From: Hordeum vulgare subsp. vulgare
Lineage: Eukaryota; Streptophyta; Magnoliopsida; Poales; Poaceae
Length of the DNA: 64,000 bases
Direction: 5' to 3'
Assembly: GCF_904849725.1 (NCBI RefSeq)
Contig: NC_058522.1
Span: 430,743,529-430,807,528 of the forward strand
In this document: in pieces, positions 12,713-24,949 of the stretch
How the letters are laid out: every line of letters starts with the position of its first letter
Numbering within the stretch: position 1 is the stretch's first letter
Program-made: the position numbers and the translations under genes
Notes under the pieces: model-generated
Told to the model about the DNA's origin: nothing
Seen by the model: the letters and a program-made list of their open reading frames with translations, nothing else
The model's database searches: none

Positions 12713-15700
12713 ACTCTCCCACACTACAAGAAGATCTCGCCCCGAGATCCAAGAATGAAAGGGGGAGAGGAAGAGAAAAGTAAAAGGTAAAACTTAGTCG
12801 CTTCTTTGACAAACAAGTGAAACCAACGATCCTTGAAGGTTGCAGAGAGATGAGGAATGATATGAGAAAGAAGCCAGAATTCACGGAAAATTTCGGCAGC
12901 ACTTCGGTAGGAAAATGGGACAAAAAATTCGAAAAGGTAGAAGAAATAGACAATATTCATAACAAACAACTAAATAGAGCAAGGGAAGACCATGATCTTG
13001 CTAGAACAACAAGATAGACCCAAAAGAGCAATATCACACTGCCTCCGGAACAAGAGAATATGAACTAGCTCATACAGAAGAAGAGAATGAAGAAAAGAAT
13101 GACAACAATCATCACAATAGAATTGAAGAGCCTCCGGTCATAGAATAGACTTAGTAGTTGGAAAACCAACAACGAAGAAGAAGATAGTAGTGGGCTTATG
13201 AACATCATCTCAACAAATATGAGGTGACAAACAACCACTAAAAAGGAACAAGGACAGATGAAAGCAAAGGATATGAAAACTTCTTACACCGAGAGGATAC
13301 ATTGAGAACTGGGATTAATGACAAGCATCAAGATAGCACAATCCATAGGAAAATCTTTAGGTGAAATCCAAACCAAGATAGCTCAATGAAGGAATCATGG
13401 GTTGAAATATCTCATGATCATACAATTGGTGGTTTTAATTATCTCATTCTTGAAAGGAAATCTCTTCGAGGCTCCTACACTAACAAGAAGGCTATAATAC
13501 CACCTCAAAGGATAAAGGAAGAACAATTGCACATGTGAATGCAAGAGAAAGGATACTAGAGGTACTCCAACAAGAATCTTGAAGAACACATGAGAATGAA
13601 TTGAAACCTTGATGAAGCACCATGAAGGACCTCCGTATACAAAAGAATGATGCAAAGATATCAAAGTAGAAATGACTAAGATTAAAGGCCTTGCAATGAT
13701 ATAGATGAAGCTCTACCAAGAGATACTGGTAGACTTGGAACTTCGGAAAAGAAAGATAAGCACTTGAGAAAACAATTTATATCAAGAGCCACTCCGGAAG
13801 AAGAATAGAAATCTCTTGGAAGAAGGAAGAACAATAAGAATTATGTTATGCTCATCCTTCACCAAGCATAATGATGACAAGCAATGGATCTAGCATACAA
13901 CTTATTCCTCTTGAAAGAATCTTGAAGAGATAGAGAGATAAGCACCACTTGAGGCCTAATTGAAGGAAGCACCGATAAGAATTCACAATTGAATGGGAAC
14001 ACCACGAATTAATGGAGAAACAAGAGAATGAAGAGCTCATGAGCCACGTGAGAGAAAAACTTGAACAAAGCCCGGAATAACCGAGAGACGAACGGAGAGG
14101 CCACAATGGAGAAGAATTGAGGATGAAAGCTGAAAGCTGAGAACGACGAATCTTCTGAAGTGATGACCTTCGGAGGATCGAGAAAGAAAACAATTCAGAA
14201 ATGCATCGGATAGCAAGAAACAGATTCTCATGAATGGAAACAATTGAAAGGATAACACAAGCTGAGATGATATCTTCAAGAGAATGGACCAAGATTCGAG
14301 CGAAACACTCCTTCAGATTTGCAAACTGAGAATGATGACGAACACCAAGAATACTGAGACACTCCGGAATAATGAAGAATGAAAGATTGAGCCAAAGACG
14401 AGAACAAATCCAAATTGAACTTGGAGAAAGAATATGACCGATGAAATTCCTACTTACGTCATAGTTGAAAAGAATTAAGGACCTCCGGAAAGAAATTAAA
14501 GAGCCAGGAAAGATCCTGGGAAAGAACATGTGGGTTATGGGCCCACTCAAAAAAATGACCGTTGAACCCATTGGTAGAACGAGAGATATTGCACCGGTAT
14601 AAGAAAACTAGATGAGGTTAAGCACCTCAAAAGAATTAAAAGAATTGAAAACACGAAACTTCCGAGATACCTTCAACACTCCGGATGAAAAGAGGGGAAT
14701 GAATAACCAAGATAGCCTGAAAGAATCTCCAGCATGAAAAAGAATTACAAGGATAATTAGGATATGATGAACACGGATAGCCGAATTAAATTCACCGGTA
14801 AAGATGACAAGAATGAACAAAGATGAACACGAAGCTCCTGAGAATCTTCACAACGAATCACCGGATAAGAGAGAAAGAACACATAGTGGAAGCATAATGA
14901 AAAGAAACTCTTGGATGGAAATTGAATCACTGAGAAAAGGGCGGGAGGGTGGGGAAAAACAAAGACAACTTGGGCTAGAAGAGATGAACTCCGGAATAAA
15001 ATGGGAGAATGACCTTGCAAAAATTGGAGAGGATTGAATCCACTTGGAGAGAAACACACCGGTTGAAAAAGAATTGATATGGCAACTCCGGTTGACAAAA
15101 ATTGACAAGACAACTGATTGATCAAAAGGATTAGCACTCTCACATAAAAATATGAGAACACAGATTAGGAAAGATATGAAATCACCACTTGACAACGAAG
15201 CAACACGAATTACCATATTCAACAAAACAAAGGGATGTGGCTTACGAAACAAGACAGAACAAACTCATGAGAAAGATTTCCGTTCGATATTTTCGTGGAC
15301 AGGATCGCACGGGCACGATTTACAGTAGTCACCAAGTGCAAGGCAGTGCACCTGACATACGAAGCGTCCCCGAGTCGTAGCAAGCTACAAGGACTCTTTA
15401 AGACACAACGTGTACTGTTGTAAGTCGACCGTGAACAAACGAATCCACTAGATGTCGAACCCCAACCTAACATCATGCATTTGTTGGAAGATTGTCCTAT
15501 AAGCAACTACTTGAATTCCCACCTATGAATTCCCGAAATATCTGGTCATGCAATCTGGTACACGGATACAAGGAGTAACATCACACAACTCCTATACTAC
15601 CCGTCACTTGTATCACATCCGTCAACACACGACCAGAATCTCGGACCTTCATCTAAAAAAGACCCTCGTGATCACAACGATACAAAGTATGGCAGTACCC

Positions 15701-16128
15701 CCGAACAATCTGCACCAGTACTGGGGACATCGGGGTTATCTCGCCACTACTAGTATTGAAGCAATTACGAACATCTTTCGTCCTGAGATACTAAGAAATC
15801 TGAATGATAACAATGTGCTCGAGAATCCCCTGGAGCTCAACTCCCCGGAAGAAGATCAAGTCAGACAGGAGGCACCAAGACAGAACTCCGTCACATCGGC
15901 ATCATATAGATCTCAAGAATATCCGCGTGATCCTAGAAAATTTTGAGTGAGAAGAGGAGTAGAATAAATTATTACGTCAAGATTCCTCACCAGAGCATAG
16001 AAGAGGAGAAAAAAGAATCCTACTCTCCGATATATAACTAGACTCAAATAGTTTTTCACTAGACTCGACTCGGCCAAGTTCGATCAATCAAGGGGGCTCC
16101 TAGGTCGGTCCTTGCTCTGATACCAACT
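12713..16128 (-). other. Non-coding internal domain of the LARD
   Basis: The sequence is strongly A/G-rich on the plus strand, which explains long stop-free minus-strand frames such as 14571-13852 (239 codons) that show no Gag, protease, RT or integrase motif. A CTCCGG-centred motif recurs between about 13040 and 15090. The end next to the 3' LTR reads GTGGGAGAGT on the minus strand, a plausible polypurine tract. Confidence 0.75.
16114..16125 (-). other. LARD primer-binding site (initiator tRNA-Met type)
   Basis: Plus-strand GCTCTGATACCA is the reverse complement of TGGTATCAGAGC, the common plant primer-binding site for initiator tRNA-Met. It lies three bases from the LTR end. It fixes the element's orientation as minus and the right LTR as the 5' LTR. 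Confidence 0.92.
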
Positions 16129-19100
16129 TGTCACACCCAAGATGCGACCCTATCCTCAATTTGGCACGAGGGCCTCGTCAGGGATAGAAGCGCATCTCGT
16201 CGTGTCGCAAGAATGGATATCGTTACCAGTACATGTACTGAAAAGATGAGATATATGAAGGGTTGGCTTACACTCGCCACAAGCTACATCAGAGGCACAT
16301 CAGCACATTACATAATCATCAGGAGTAAGAGCAGGGTCCATCTACGGACGAAAACAAACGACAAAAGAAGAACGACGTCCATCCTTGCTATCCCAGGCTG
16401 CCGGCCTGGAACCCATCCTAGATCGATGAAGAAGAAGAAGAAGAAGCAACTCCAAATGAACAGTCAACGCGCTCACGTCGAGTAACCTTTACCTGTACCT
16501 GCAACTGGTGTTGTAGTAATGTGTGAGCCACAGGGGACTCAGCAATCTCATTTCCAAAGGTATCAAGACTAGCAAAGCTTAATGGGTGAGGCATGGTTAA
16601 GTGGTGAGGTTGCAGCAGCGGCTAAGCTTATATTTGGTGGCTAACTTACGAGTACCAGAAATAAGAGGGGGAAGAACTACGCATAGCGGACGTGAACTAC
16701 AGATGACCAAAAGAATGATCCTGAACACCTACCTACGTCAGACATAACCCCACCGTGTCCTCGATCGGAGAAGGAACTCACGAAAGAGACAGTCACGGTT
16801 ACGCACACAGTTGGCATGTTTTAATTAAGTTAACTTCAAGTTACCTAGAACCAGTGTTAAACAAAGTATCCACGTTGCCACATAACCGCGGGCACGGCTT
16901 TCTGAAAGATTTAACCCTGCAGGGGTGCTCCAACTAGTCCATCAAAAATTCCCACAAGCCGCATAGAAATCCTCAATCACGAAGCTCGCGATCTCGTCGG
17001 ATTCCCTAATGGAAAACCTCAACTCTGAGATTACCCAAAGCATCACCGGAATCCCGATGCACAAGATATCTCGTCAAAGGTAAAACTAATCCAGCAAGGC
17101 CGCCCGACGTGTCGACGATCCCGATAGGAGTCGCGTACCTCGTTCTCAGGACACGGCAGATGAGCTAGACGTCGGGATCGCTAAACCTCCGGGTGACCAG
17201 AGGGGCGCCGGACATCGCTCAGGTGGGGCCAACACTCATGAGGAGCACTGGCCCGGGGGTTGATTAAATTTCCTCGGGTTAATTACTCCCTATGCAGTTC
17301 ATTAGTTATTAGGCGAAAGTAGTACCAAAGTTGGGCCCTGCCATACCAGCTTTAATCTAAAACGAATTATCAAGGGGGTCCCCATAACAACCCCGATCGT
17401 GTTAGGAGCGCTCGTTTATGGAACATAACACCGGTAGCCGAAACTAAGGGGGCAAAGGTGGAACAAAACACCAGGCTAGAAAGGCCGAGCCTTCCACCTT
17501 TTACCAAGTATATAGGTGCATTAAATTAAATAGCATTAATATATGGTGATATAACAAGGAACCCATGCTTTGCATGGAAGCAACTGCACCTGCAACTAGC
17601 AACGCTATCAACAGGGTTAAGCAAGCAGTAACATAGCCAATCAGTGGTTTGCTAGGTCGAACAGGTTGAAGGTGATCATGGCATTGTTGAGAGGCTGATA
17701 TTTAACATGTGGTAGGCAACGAGACATAATCGATAGAAACGGTAAAACTAGCATGGCAATGATAGTAATGGTATCTGGGGAAATGATCATCTTGCCTGAG
17801 ATCCCGCTTGGAAGAAGAACAACTCGGTGAAGTCAGCGAACCGACGTAGTCGAAGGGTCCTCACATTCCGACACGCTTGCGGAACTCTATCGAGACGGAG
17901 GAAACCGGAAACAAACATCAACACAAGTATTCACCACAACAAAAGCAAGACATGATGCATACCCTAATATGATGCATGAACAGGTCATCGATGCACGGGA
18001 TGGCACGGCAAAACACCTCACACATACACTACACCTTAAATGAAGCTCGATATGCCACGGGTTGCATATCGACGAAACTCCACGTTTAACTATTTAATTA
18101 ACTCCCATTAATTATCACGGCAATATTAAATGTTATTAACATGGCAAGGGGTGAGCGAAGAACCTACATGACAACCTAGTCGACAGCACGTCGTACTTTG
18201 AACGGAGCTACGGCACAAGAACAAGCAACACAAAAACATATGTCATGAATGCGTCATGCATGCGAGTTCAAACATCACGACAAGGAGGAAATAAGCATGG
18301 TGATGCCATGGCGAGCGAGAGGAAACCATGGCGGCAAATCGGAAATGATGCCACGGCAACGTTCCTATCCCGATAACTCGAGGAGAAAACGGTGCCAATG
18401 TATACGAACGCGTGCGGGAACGGTAAATAAAGGTGGGGTGATCCCGTATCTCGGGTTCCCATGTGTCGAGGGCTCGACGGAAAGGAAGACGACGTGCACG
18501 GAAAATAAATGGTGCAAACAAACGGTGCATAAATACGGTGCATACACGCATTCGACTTGTACAACACACACATCCGTACATCACTAGCACACGGTACACG
18601 ACATGTCCCCTCGGTATACCTTCAACGCGTGCGAATCGGAGGGGTTCGGTCGAAGCGGACATCAAGGTCGTCGTGGAAGTAGTCGTACACGCGCCAGTAG
18701 TTGAAGTAGTGGTACACGGTCTCGTCGACGGTAGTCATTCACTCGGCTTCGGCAGACGGTCTTCGGCGTCGGTAGTCGTTCACGACTCCGTGGATGTCCG
18801 GGGTCGTCGGGGCGTCGTGGTACTTGGCAATCTTGTCGAGGACCCACGAAGGCGGTGATCATGCACGCAGCGACGCACGCGACACGACAGCAACTACAAC
18901 GGCAAAGCGGCACTAGCACTAGCAAGCAACATCTACTAGCAAGCATCGACAGCGGCAGCTTCTAGCCTAGCAGCACATGGCTAGCAACTAGCTACGCAAG
19001 CAAGCAGCAGCAAGAAACAACTGCAGCTAGCAAATCGGGCAACAGCAACCTAGCAGCAATATCAGCGAGGCACACAGGAGCACAGGCTCGGCGGCAACAA

Positions 19101-21018
19101 GCAAGCTAGCATTATCTAGCCTCGGCTAGCAGCAAAACAGACCACAACTAGCAATACGGCAAGCAGCGGCGGCGAGCCACAACAGCAGCTACAGCAGGCA
19201 AACGCATCAGCAACATGCATCAGCCGGCAACAGAAAAACGCAGCAGCGGCTAACGGCAGCAGGACAAAATCAGCAGCTACATCAACAGGGTCAGCAGCAG
19301 CAGGCAAAACGGCGCCGGCAATGCTAGCAACAGCAAGAAATGGCAGCGACACAACAGCGGACAGCAACAGCGACGGGCTGCAGCCGGCAGCAGCGACAGC
19401 AAGCAGGGCAGCAGCTCAGCGGCAAGCAACAGCAACAGCATGGCACAGCAGCGAGATGCTCAGCAACAGCAGGCAGGAGGCTACACCACACGACACCAAC
19501 AGCAAGCAAACGACAGCAATGCGGCACATCTCGGGGAGGCGGCGCGGGGAACGCGCCCGGCTCTGACAGGGCGAGCTCGCGAGGGCGAGGCCGGTGAGAG
19601 GAGGCGGCCCTGGCGGGGCGGCGCCGACGAGAGGGCGCGGCGGCAGGGAACAGCAAGCCGGCGCGGCCATGGGCTCGCGGCAGCTTGGCACCATGGCGAG
19701 GAGGAGGGAGGCCAGGGCGACGGCGAAGCTTGGCGCGCGGGGAGGCGGAGCTGCCCGGACTGACGCCGGCGAGGGTACCGGCGGGGAGCTGAGGCGGGCG
19801 GCGACGGCGACTGGAGGCGGACAGAGCAAGGAAGGCGAGGCGGGGAGCAGGCAAGCACGGCGGGTGCACAACCCCGGCAGCGGAGCTGTGGCGGCTTGGG
19901 GCCGGCGAGCTCCTACGCGGGGAGGCGGCGGCGGCGGGCGCCGAAAGGGGCTCGCGCGGGAGACGGGCGCGACGCTGTGAGGCGGCGCGGCGGCCAGCTG
20001 CTGCAGGGATGGAGCACGCGGCGCGGCGGGGACAGAGGCGAAGCGGAGGTGCGAGGCGGCCGGCGGCGGCGCGCAGAGAAGCAGCTGGCGGCGCGGGGAA
20101 GAGGAGGCGAGGGAGGAGGTGCGCTGCGGGAGAGAGGCACGAGGGGGCGAGGCGCTGGGGCTAGGGCAGGCTGGCGAGGCGGGGCCTGGGCCTTGGCCGG
20201 CTGGGCCTTGGCCTGGGCCCTCCCCTAGATGTTTTTTTTAAACACTTTTTAAAACAGAACTCAAAATTAAAGAAAGGCTTTTTAACACAAAGAAAGGAAT
20301 AAAGTAAATGTTTACCCCTTTTGAAAATTATACCCCAACTCTAAAGTAGCTTGGGCATTTTTAAACAATAAAATGAAACCCCTTTTACGAATTAAAATAA
20401 AACCCTACTTAAAAGAAATTAAAAAAAAAAACCTTTTTAAAAGAATTAAAATCACAACCCTTTTAAAAAGAATTAAAATAAAGCTCTTTTAACAAGAAGA
20501 TAAAAATAACCCCTTTTCGAAAGAATTAATTAAAACCTCTTTATTCAAAGAATAAGTAAAAGCCTTTTTTAAAAGAGAAAATAAAATGGGAGGGTTTTTA
20601 AAATGAAACAACCGGAGAGTAAAATTAAAACCCAAGGGTTGCCCCTACGTTTAATAAAAGGACTTTTAAAAAAAAGATGAATATTTTGGAAGAGGGGTGA
20701 AGTTAGAAATCTTTAGCAAAACCACAAAAACAACTTAGGAGGGGAGAGGAGGGGAGAAGGTTTAGGTCGGCGGTGCAACGGGGTTTAACGGTGCCTCTCA
20801 CGCTCCCTCTCTCATCGCGCCAACAAACGACGCCACTCACGAAACACTAACACCCAACAACACGAAGCAACAAACAACACCGATAAAACACAGATGACAT
20901 GATGCCATGCATGATGCGATGATGCAACTACATGACGATGCAACGAATAAAAACTAAACACACGACGAAAACGGAATAAAGGGGGAATCTTCTGGAACGT
21001 CGGTCTCGGGCTGTCACA
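16129..21018 (-). repeat. 5' LTR of the Sukkula-like LARD
   Basis: 4,890 bp with the same internal zones as the left LTR. It has one copy of the 34-bp unit at about 19084-19117. It carries TG...CA ends and abuts the primer-binding site on its left. Confidence 0.9.
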
Positions 21019-22315
21019 AGACGTGAGCAAGGAGACCGTGAGTGGGTGGGTCCGCAGCATCACGGGCACATGTGATAACCTCGTGGGGGCTCGGCGGGTG
21101 AAAGCCTTCTGCGCCGAAAATCCTCCTCCGAATGAGGTGAGTACATGTTGTCGAGTGCTTTTAAACTTCTCAGTTTTATTGCTTTTCTTGTCTCACTGAC
21201 TGACGTTGTCGACTGTGTTTTGTGCAGGAGTGGACGAACTGGCATTCTGCAGTCTCAAATGGGAATCCCGTCGAGGAAGAAGAAGGCAGCAAGGAGGGTA
21301 GCGCGGGTAGTGCCGAGTACGTCTCTGACAGTAGGGAAACGGAGGAGGAAACAGAAGAGGAGGAGGAGGAGAGTGAAGAGCAGAGCTCATCACCCTCACC
21401 ACCAGAACACCGAACCAAGCATCGTCATGACCCCGCTGTTCCGCCGGCTCCTCCCGTGGCCCCGAGTGCTCGGAGTGTGAAGAGAACCAGGGGTGCTTCT
21501 GCCGAGCTCGTGGATCAGCCGTCCAAGGTGGCTAAACCCAGCGGGTCTAAACCTCGGAAAGCTTTGCCCCAGATGAGGATCGTTGTTCCGGTCGCCTCAG
21601 TGTAAGTATCTTTGCTCTTCCATCTTCCTTGAGTATCCGATTGGACTCTTATTTTTGGGAATTCATGTTTACCCGTCGAATGAATTTCACTCAACAGAGC
21701 TGCTACCTCCGCCACCTCTCTGCCGCTTCAGGGTGACGATCCCATGGACACTGATAACGCCGCCACGTCCCAGCAAGGTACGTTGTCACGACTCCGAGAG
21801 CTGTATTACCATTTCGCGAGTGCTGTCTTTGATCTTGATCTTTTTCTGTATTATTATTTTGTTCAGTCGGGCTTCCTTCGGAGGTGATCCATCTGGACGA
21901 CAACGACCAAAGGAGGTCGGAACCAGCTTTGGCACCTGTCCCTGGAGTTATCCAACCTGCTACCAACCCCGCCATGAGCGTGCCGCCGACTGAGACGGTG
22001 GCCTTCACGGCGGAACCGACTGGAGCAGAGCTCGGGATACCTAGGGCGCCTTCTGCCACGCCGGGTCCGTCGACTGTTCAATATGATGCCCGACGCCTCC
22101 CGGAAAATCAAGTAGGGGCCGCCAAGGAAGCCATGGTACAAGTGGAGATGATGGTGGGCGAAGCCAAGGGAGCATATGACTCCATTGCGTCCCTGTACAA
22201 GAAGAGCTTGGAGCTTCGGGATGATATCCGAGTAAGTGCGCTAGTAAGTGTTTACATTCCTCTTGGTGCCCACTGGGGGTTTCAGCGAGATACATGGATA
22301 CAGTAGGTTGATTTT

Positions 22316-22613
22316 CCAGTGGGTTCACTCCGAGTGAACCCAGTGGGTGTAGTCCCCGAGACTTCTGTCGAGTGCTTGCACCGGCAGTTGTCTTTATATG
22401 CATTTTCCATAATCTCTACAGATCAGAGCTAATTTGCCCGAATGGTACCAGTGGGGGCACGCCGAGTGCACCCACTGGGTGTAGTCCCCGAGAGTAGTGT
22501 TACTCGGGTCGAGTAATAGTAATCTCATAGTGTTGTTGGTTTGCTATGGAGCTCAATGGGACCGACCTGTTCGAGCTTCATACCAGTGGGGTCACTCTTA
22601 GTGAACCCACTGG
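22316..22613. repeat. Three ~31-bp palindromes in intron 4 of the antisense gene
   Basis: At 22316-22346, 22448-22478 and 22583-22613 the sequence reads CCAGTGGG, a short spacer region and CCCA(C/G)TGG. Each is a near-perfect inverted repeat with about 14-bp arms. Each is followed by GTGTAGTCCC. Starts are spaced 132 and 135 bp apart, so they look like diverged tandem units. Confidence 0.8.
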
Positions 22614-23805
22614 GTGTAGTCCCTTTTGTGTCTGAAGAATCTTCAGTTTTGATTGTTTTGTCATATCTGTCGAGACTTTTTCCTTGTTGAATCTGGTGAT
22701 CCTCCTTTTGTGTCTCTTTGACAGAAGACTTGTGAAATGGGATTGGCCTATAATGCTCTGAAGGCTGAGAAGACTCAACTTGCTGCCGACTTGGAGGTAG
22801 CTGCGAATGATCTGGCTGGCATGAAGAAGGCTCTCGTTGAACGAGAAAAATCTTTGGAGGAATCTCGGGAGACTAACAAGCCACTGCTAGCCGAGGTAGA
22901 AAAACTGAAGAAAGAGAGATCTGAATGGATGGGCCAGCTGAAGTTAATGAACACTCGGTGCAGAGCGCAGGAGAACTACGTCGGCGACTGGGCGAAAAAG
23001 ATGGTCGCACTGCTTGGTGGTAAGTTGCTTGCCGAGTGCTTTTTGACTTTGGAGTTCACTCCGCGCTTATTTTCTCCCTGTCTTTTCTTTGCAGATTTCT
23101 GTCGGGACGTTGAAGCCGAAACCGCTGAAATTGAACGGTCGCTTGGGCAACCGAATGTTCCACTCGGTGATGAAGCTAAGCGGGACATGTTCCGACTGAA
23201 TTCCCGCCTTAACAAGGTGGGTCCTTTGATTGGTCGCCTGAGAGGAGTTGTCGGCCGAATTGACAAAGAGTTGTGGCCTGAAGATGACTCCCGGAATGAG
23301 ATAGAGGGGTTGATGACTCGACTGGAGGATGTTCCAAGCAGAGTGCAGACATGGAAGAAGTCTGCCGCTCGGTGTGGCACGGACGTGGCGCTGTCTCTGG
23401 TCCGAGTGCATTGTAAGGAGGCCCGTGAAGACAAGCTGAAGACGTTGCAGGTCGCCAACACCAAGAAGCTTCGATTTGAAGACTTCATGGAGACCTTCCT
23501 CGACACGGCCACTCGGATTGCAGATGGAATCGACCTCGACACCTTCGTGGAGCCTGCCAGCCCCGGCGATGCTTGATTGACTTTATGTTGAACGCGCATT
23601 TACCTTGGTATGTCGAGTGGAGTTTGTATTAAACTTTGGCCACTGCTATTGGCCGGTACATTCGTGGCTCAGTGTGGATAAACTTGATTCACACCGACCC
23701 GACTGATCGTAGAACTCAATTTGAATTAGAACCGGATCTTCTGATCTTCTTTCGCTGAGAGTTTTTTTTCTTTTGACACGATTTTGGCTCGTGGTTTTTG
23801 TTTAG

Positions 23806-24834
23806 GCGACTCAGCTAAGCCTCCGAGTGTAACTCGAGTGCCTACTCGGAGGAAGCTCTTTACTTGGGCGACTCTGGTTCGCAGCTAAGTCTCCGAGTGT
23901 GACTTTTGGTGCACACTCGGAGCGAGTTTTTACTTAGGCGACTCTGGGCCGCAGCTAAGTCCCCGAGTGTGACTTTTGGTGCACACTCAGAGCGATTTTT
24001 TACTTAGGCGACTCTGGGCCGCAGCTAAGTCCCCGAGTGTGACTTTTGGTGCACACTCGGAGCGAGTTTTTACTTAGGCGACTCTGGGTCGCAGCTAAGT
24101 CTCCGAATGTGACTTTTGATGCACACTCGGAGCAAGTTTTTACTTAGGCGACTCTGGGCCGCAGCTAAGTCCCCGAGTGTGACTTTTGGTGCACACTCGG
24201 AGCGAGTTTTTTACTTAGGCGACTCTGGGTCGCAGCTAAGCTCCCGAGTGTGAATTTTGGTGCACACTCGGAGCAAGTTTTTACTTAGGCGACTCTGGGT
24301 CGCAGCTAAGTCCCCGAGTATGACTTTTGGTGCACACTCGGAGCAAGTTGTTTACTTAGGCGACTCTGGGTCGCAGCTAAGTCCCCGAGTGTGGCTTTTG
24401 GTGCACACTCGGAGTGATTTTTTACTTAGGTGACTCTGGGTCGCAGCTAAGTCCCCGAGTGTGACTTTTGGTGCACACTCGGAGCATGTTTTTACTTAGG
24501 CGACTCTGGGTGGCAGCTAAGTCCCCAAGTGTGACTTTTGGTGCACACTCAGAGCAAGTTGTTTACTTAGGCGACTCTGGGCCGCAGCTAAGTCCCCGAG
24601 TGTGGCTTTTGGTGCGCACTCGGAGCGAGTTTTTACTTAGGCGACTCTGGGTCGCAGCTAAGTCCCCGAGTGTGGCTTTTGGTGCGCACTCGGAGCGAGT
24701 TTTTACTTAGGCGACTCTGGGTCGCAGCTAAGTCCTCGAGTGTGACTTTTGGTGCGCACTCGGAGCAAGTTGTTTACTTAGGCGACTCTGGGTCGCAACT
24801 AAGTCCCCGAGTGTGACTTTTGGTGCATACTCGG
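23806..24834. repeat. ~70-bp minisatellite, about 15 units, each with a hairpin
   Basis: GGCGACTCTGGG recurs every 70-71 bp (for example 23938, 24008, 24078, 24148, 24219) from about 23806 to 24834. Each unit contains CCGAGTGTG, a 10-nt loop and CACACTCGG, a perfect 9-bp inverted repeat. The array lies between the stop codon of the antisense gene (23576) and the integrase stop (24947-24949), so it would be in the 3' region of transcripts from both strands. Confidence 0.92.
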
Positions 24835-24949
24835 AATTAATATTTTAGACCGGAGTCTGCAAACATGGAAGAATTTTGAATCAGCAAGAAATTAATCCGC
24901 TTTGTATTACTTCGATGACATTTGTTCTTTACACTGTCTCTGTCGGCGG

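Larger units (their letters stand above)
7784..21018 (-). mobile_element. Sukkula-like LARD nested in the Gypsy element
   Basis: Two very long LTRs (7784-12712, 4,929 bp; 16129-21018, 4,890 bp) flank a 3,416-bp internal domain with no recognisable gag or pol. A perfect 5-bp target duplication AGACG lies at 7779-7783 and 21019-21023. On the minus strand the LTR begins TGTGACAGCCCGAGACCGAC and ends TTGGGTGTGACA, and the internal domain begins with a tRNA-iMet type primer-binding site. LTR length near 4.5-5 kb with a ~3.5-kb non-coding interior is the published description of barley Sukkula LARDs. The LTRs differ by about 1% in a by-eye sample, so the insertion is younger than its host. Replication would need proteins from another element. 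Confidence 0.88.
6910..23576 (+). pseudogene. Antisense Transposase_28-type gene of the Gypsy element, six exons, interrupted
   Basis: Function is not established; the N-terminal half resembles the plant 'putative gypsy type transposon' domain (PF04195). Consistent exons are 6910-7783 joined to 21024-21136, 21228-21601, 21698-21777, 21867-22231, 22725-23019 and 23095-23576. All introns have GT-AG ends and phases agree, giving 861 codons. The protein would have a lysine-rich N terminus, the conserved domain (about residues 30-330), an acidic Glu-rich stretch in exon 2 and a long coiled-coil-like C terminus in exons 5-6. Two breaks exist: an in-frame TAG at 7510-7512 (codon 201) and the 13.2-kb LARD in exon 1. 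It runs convergent to gag-pol, ending 1.4 kb from the integrase stop. It starts about 0.5 kb inside the 3' LTR, so an LTR-proximal promoter is possible but not shown. Confidence 0.72.

Noticed and set aside
13852..14571. 239-codon minus-strand frame in the LARD interior
   Set aside because: It arises from A/G-rich composition that avoids stops on the minus strand. No Gag or Pol motif is present.
23806..24834. CRISPR-like array
   Set aside because: The units are contiguous with no unique spacers, and the context is a plant retrotransposon, so it is a minisatellite.
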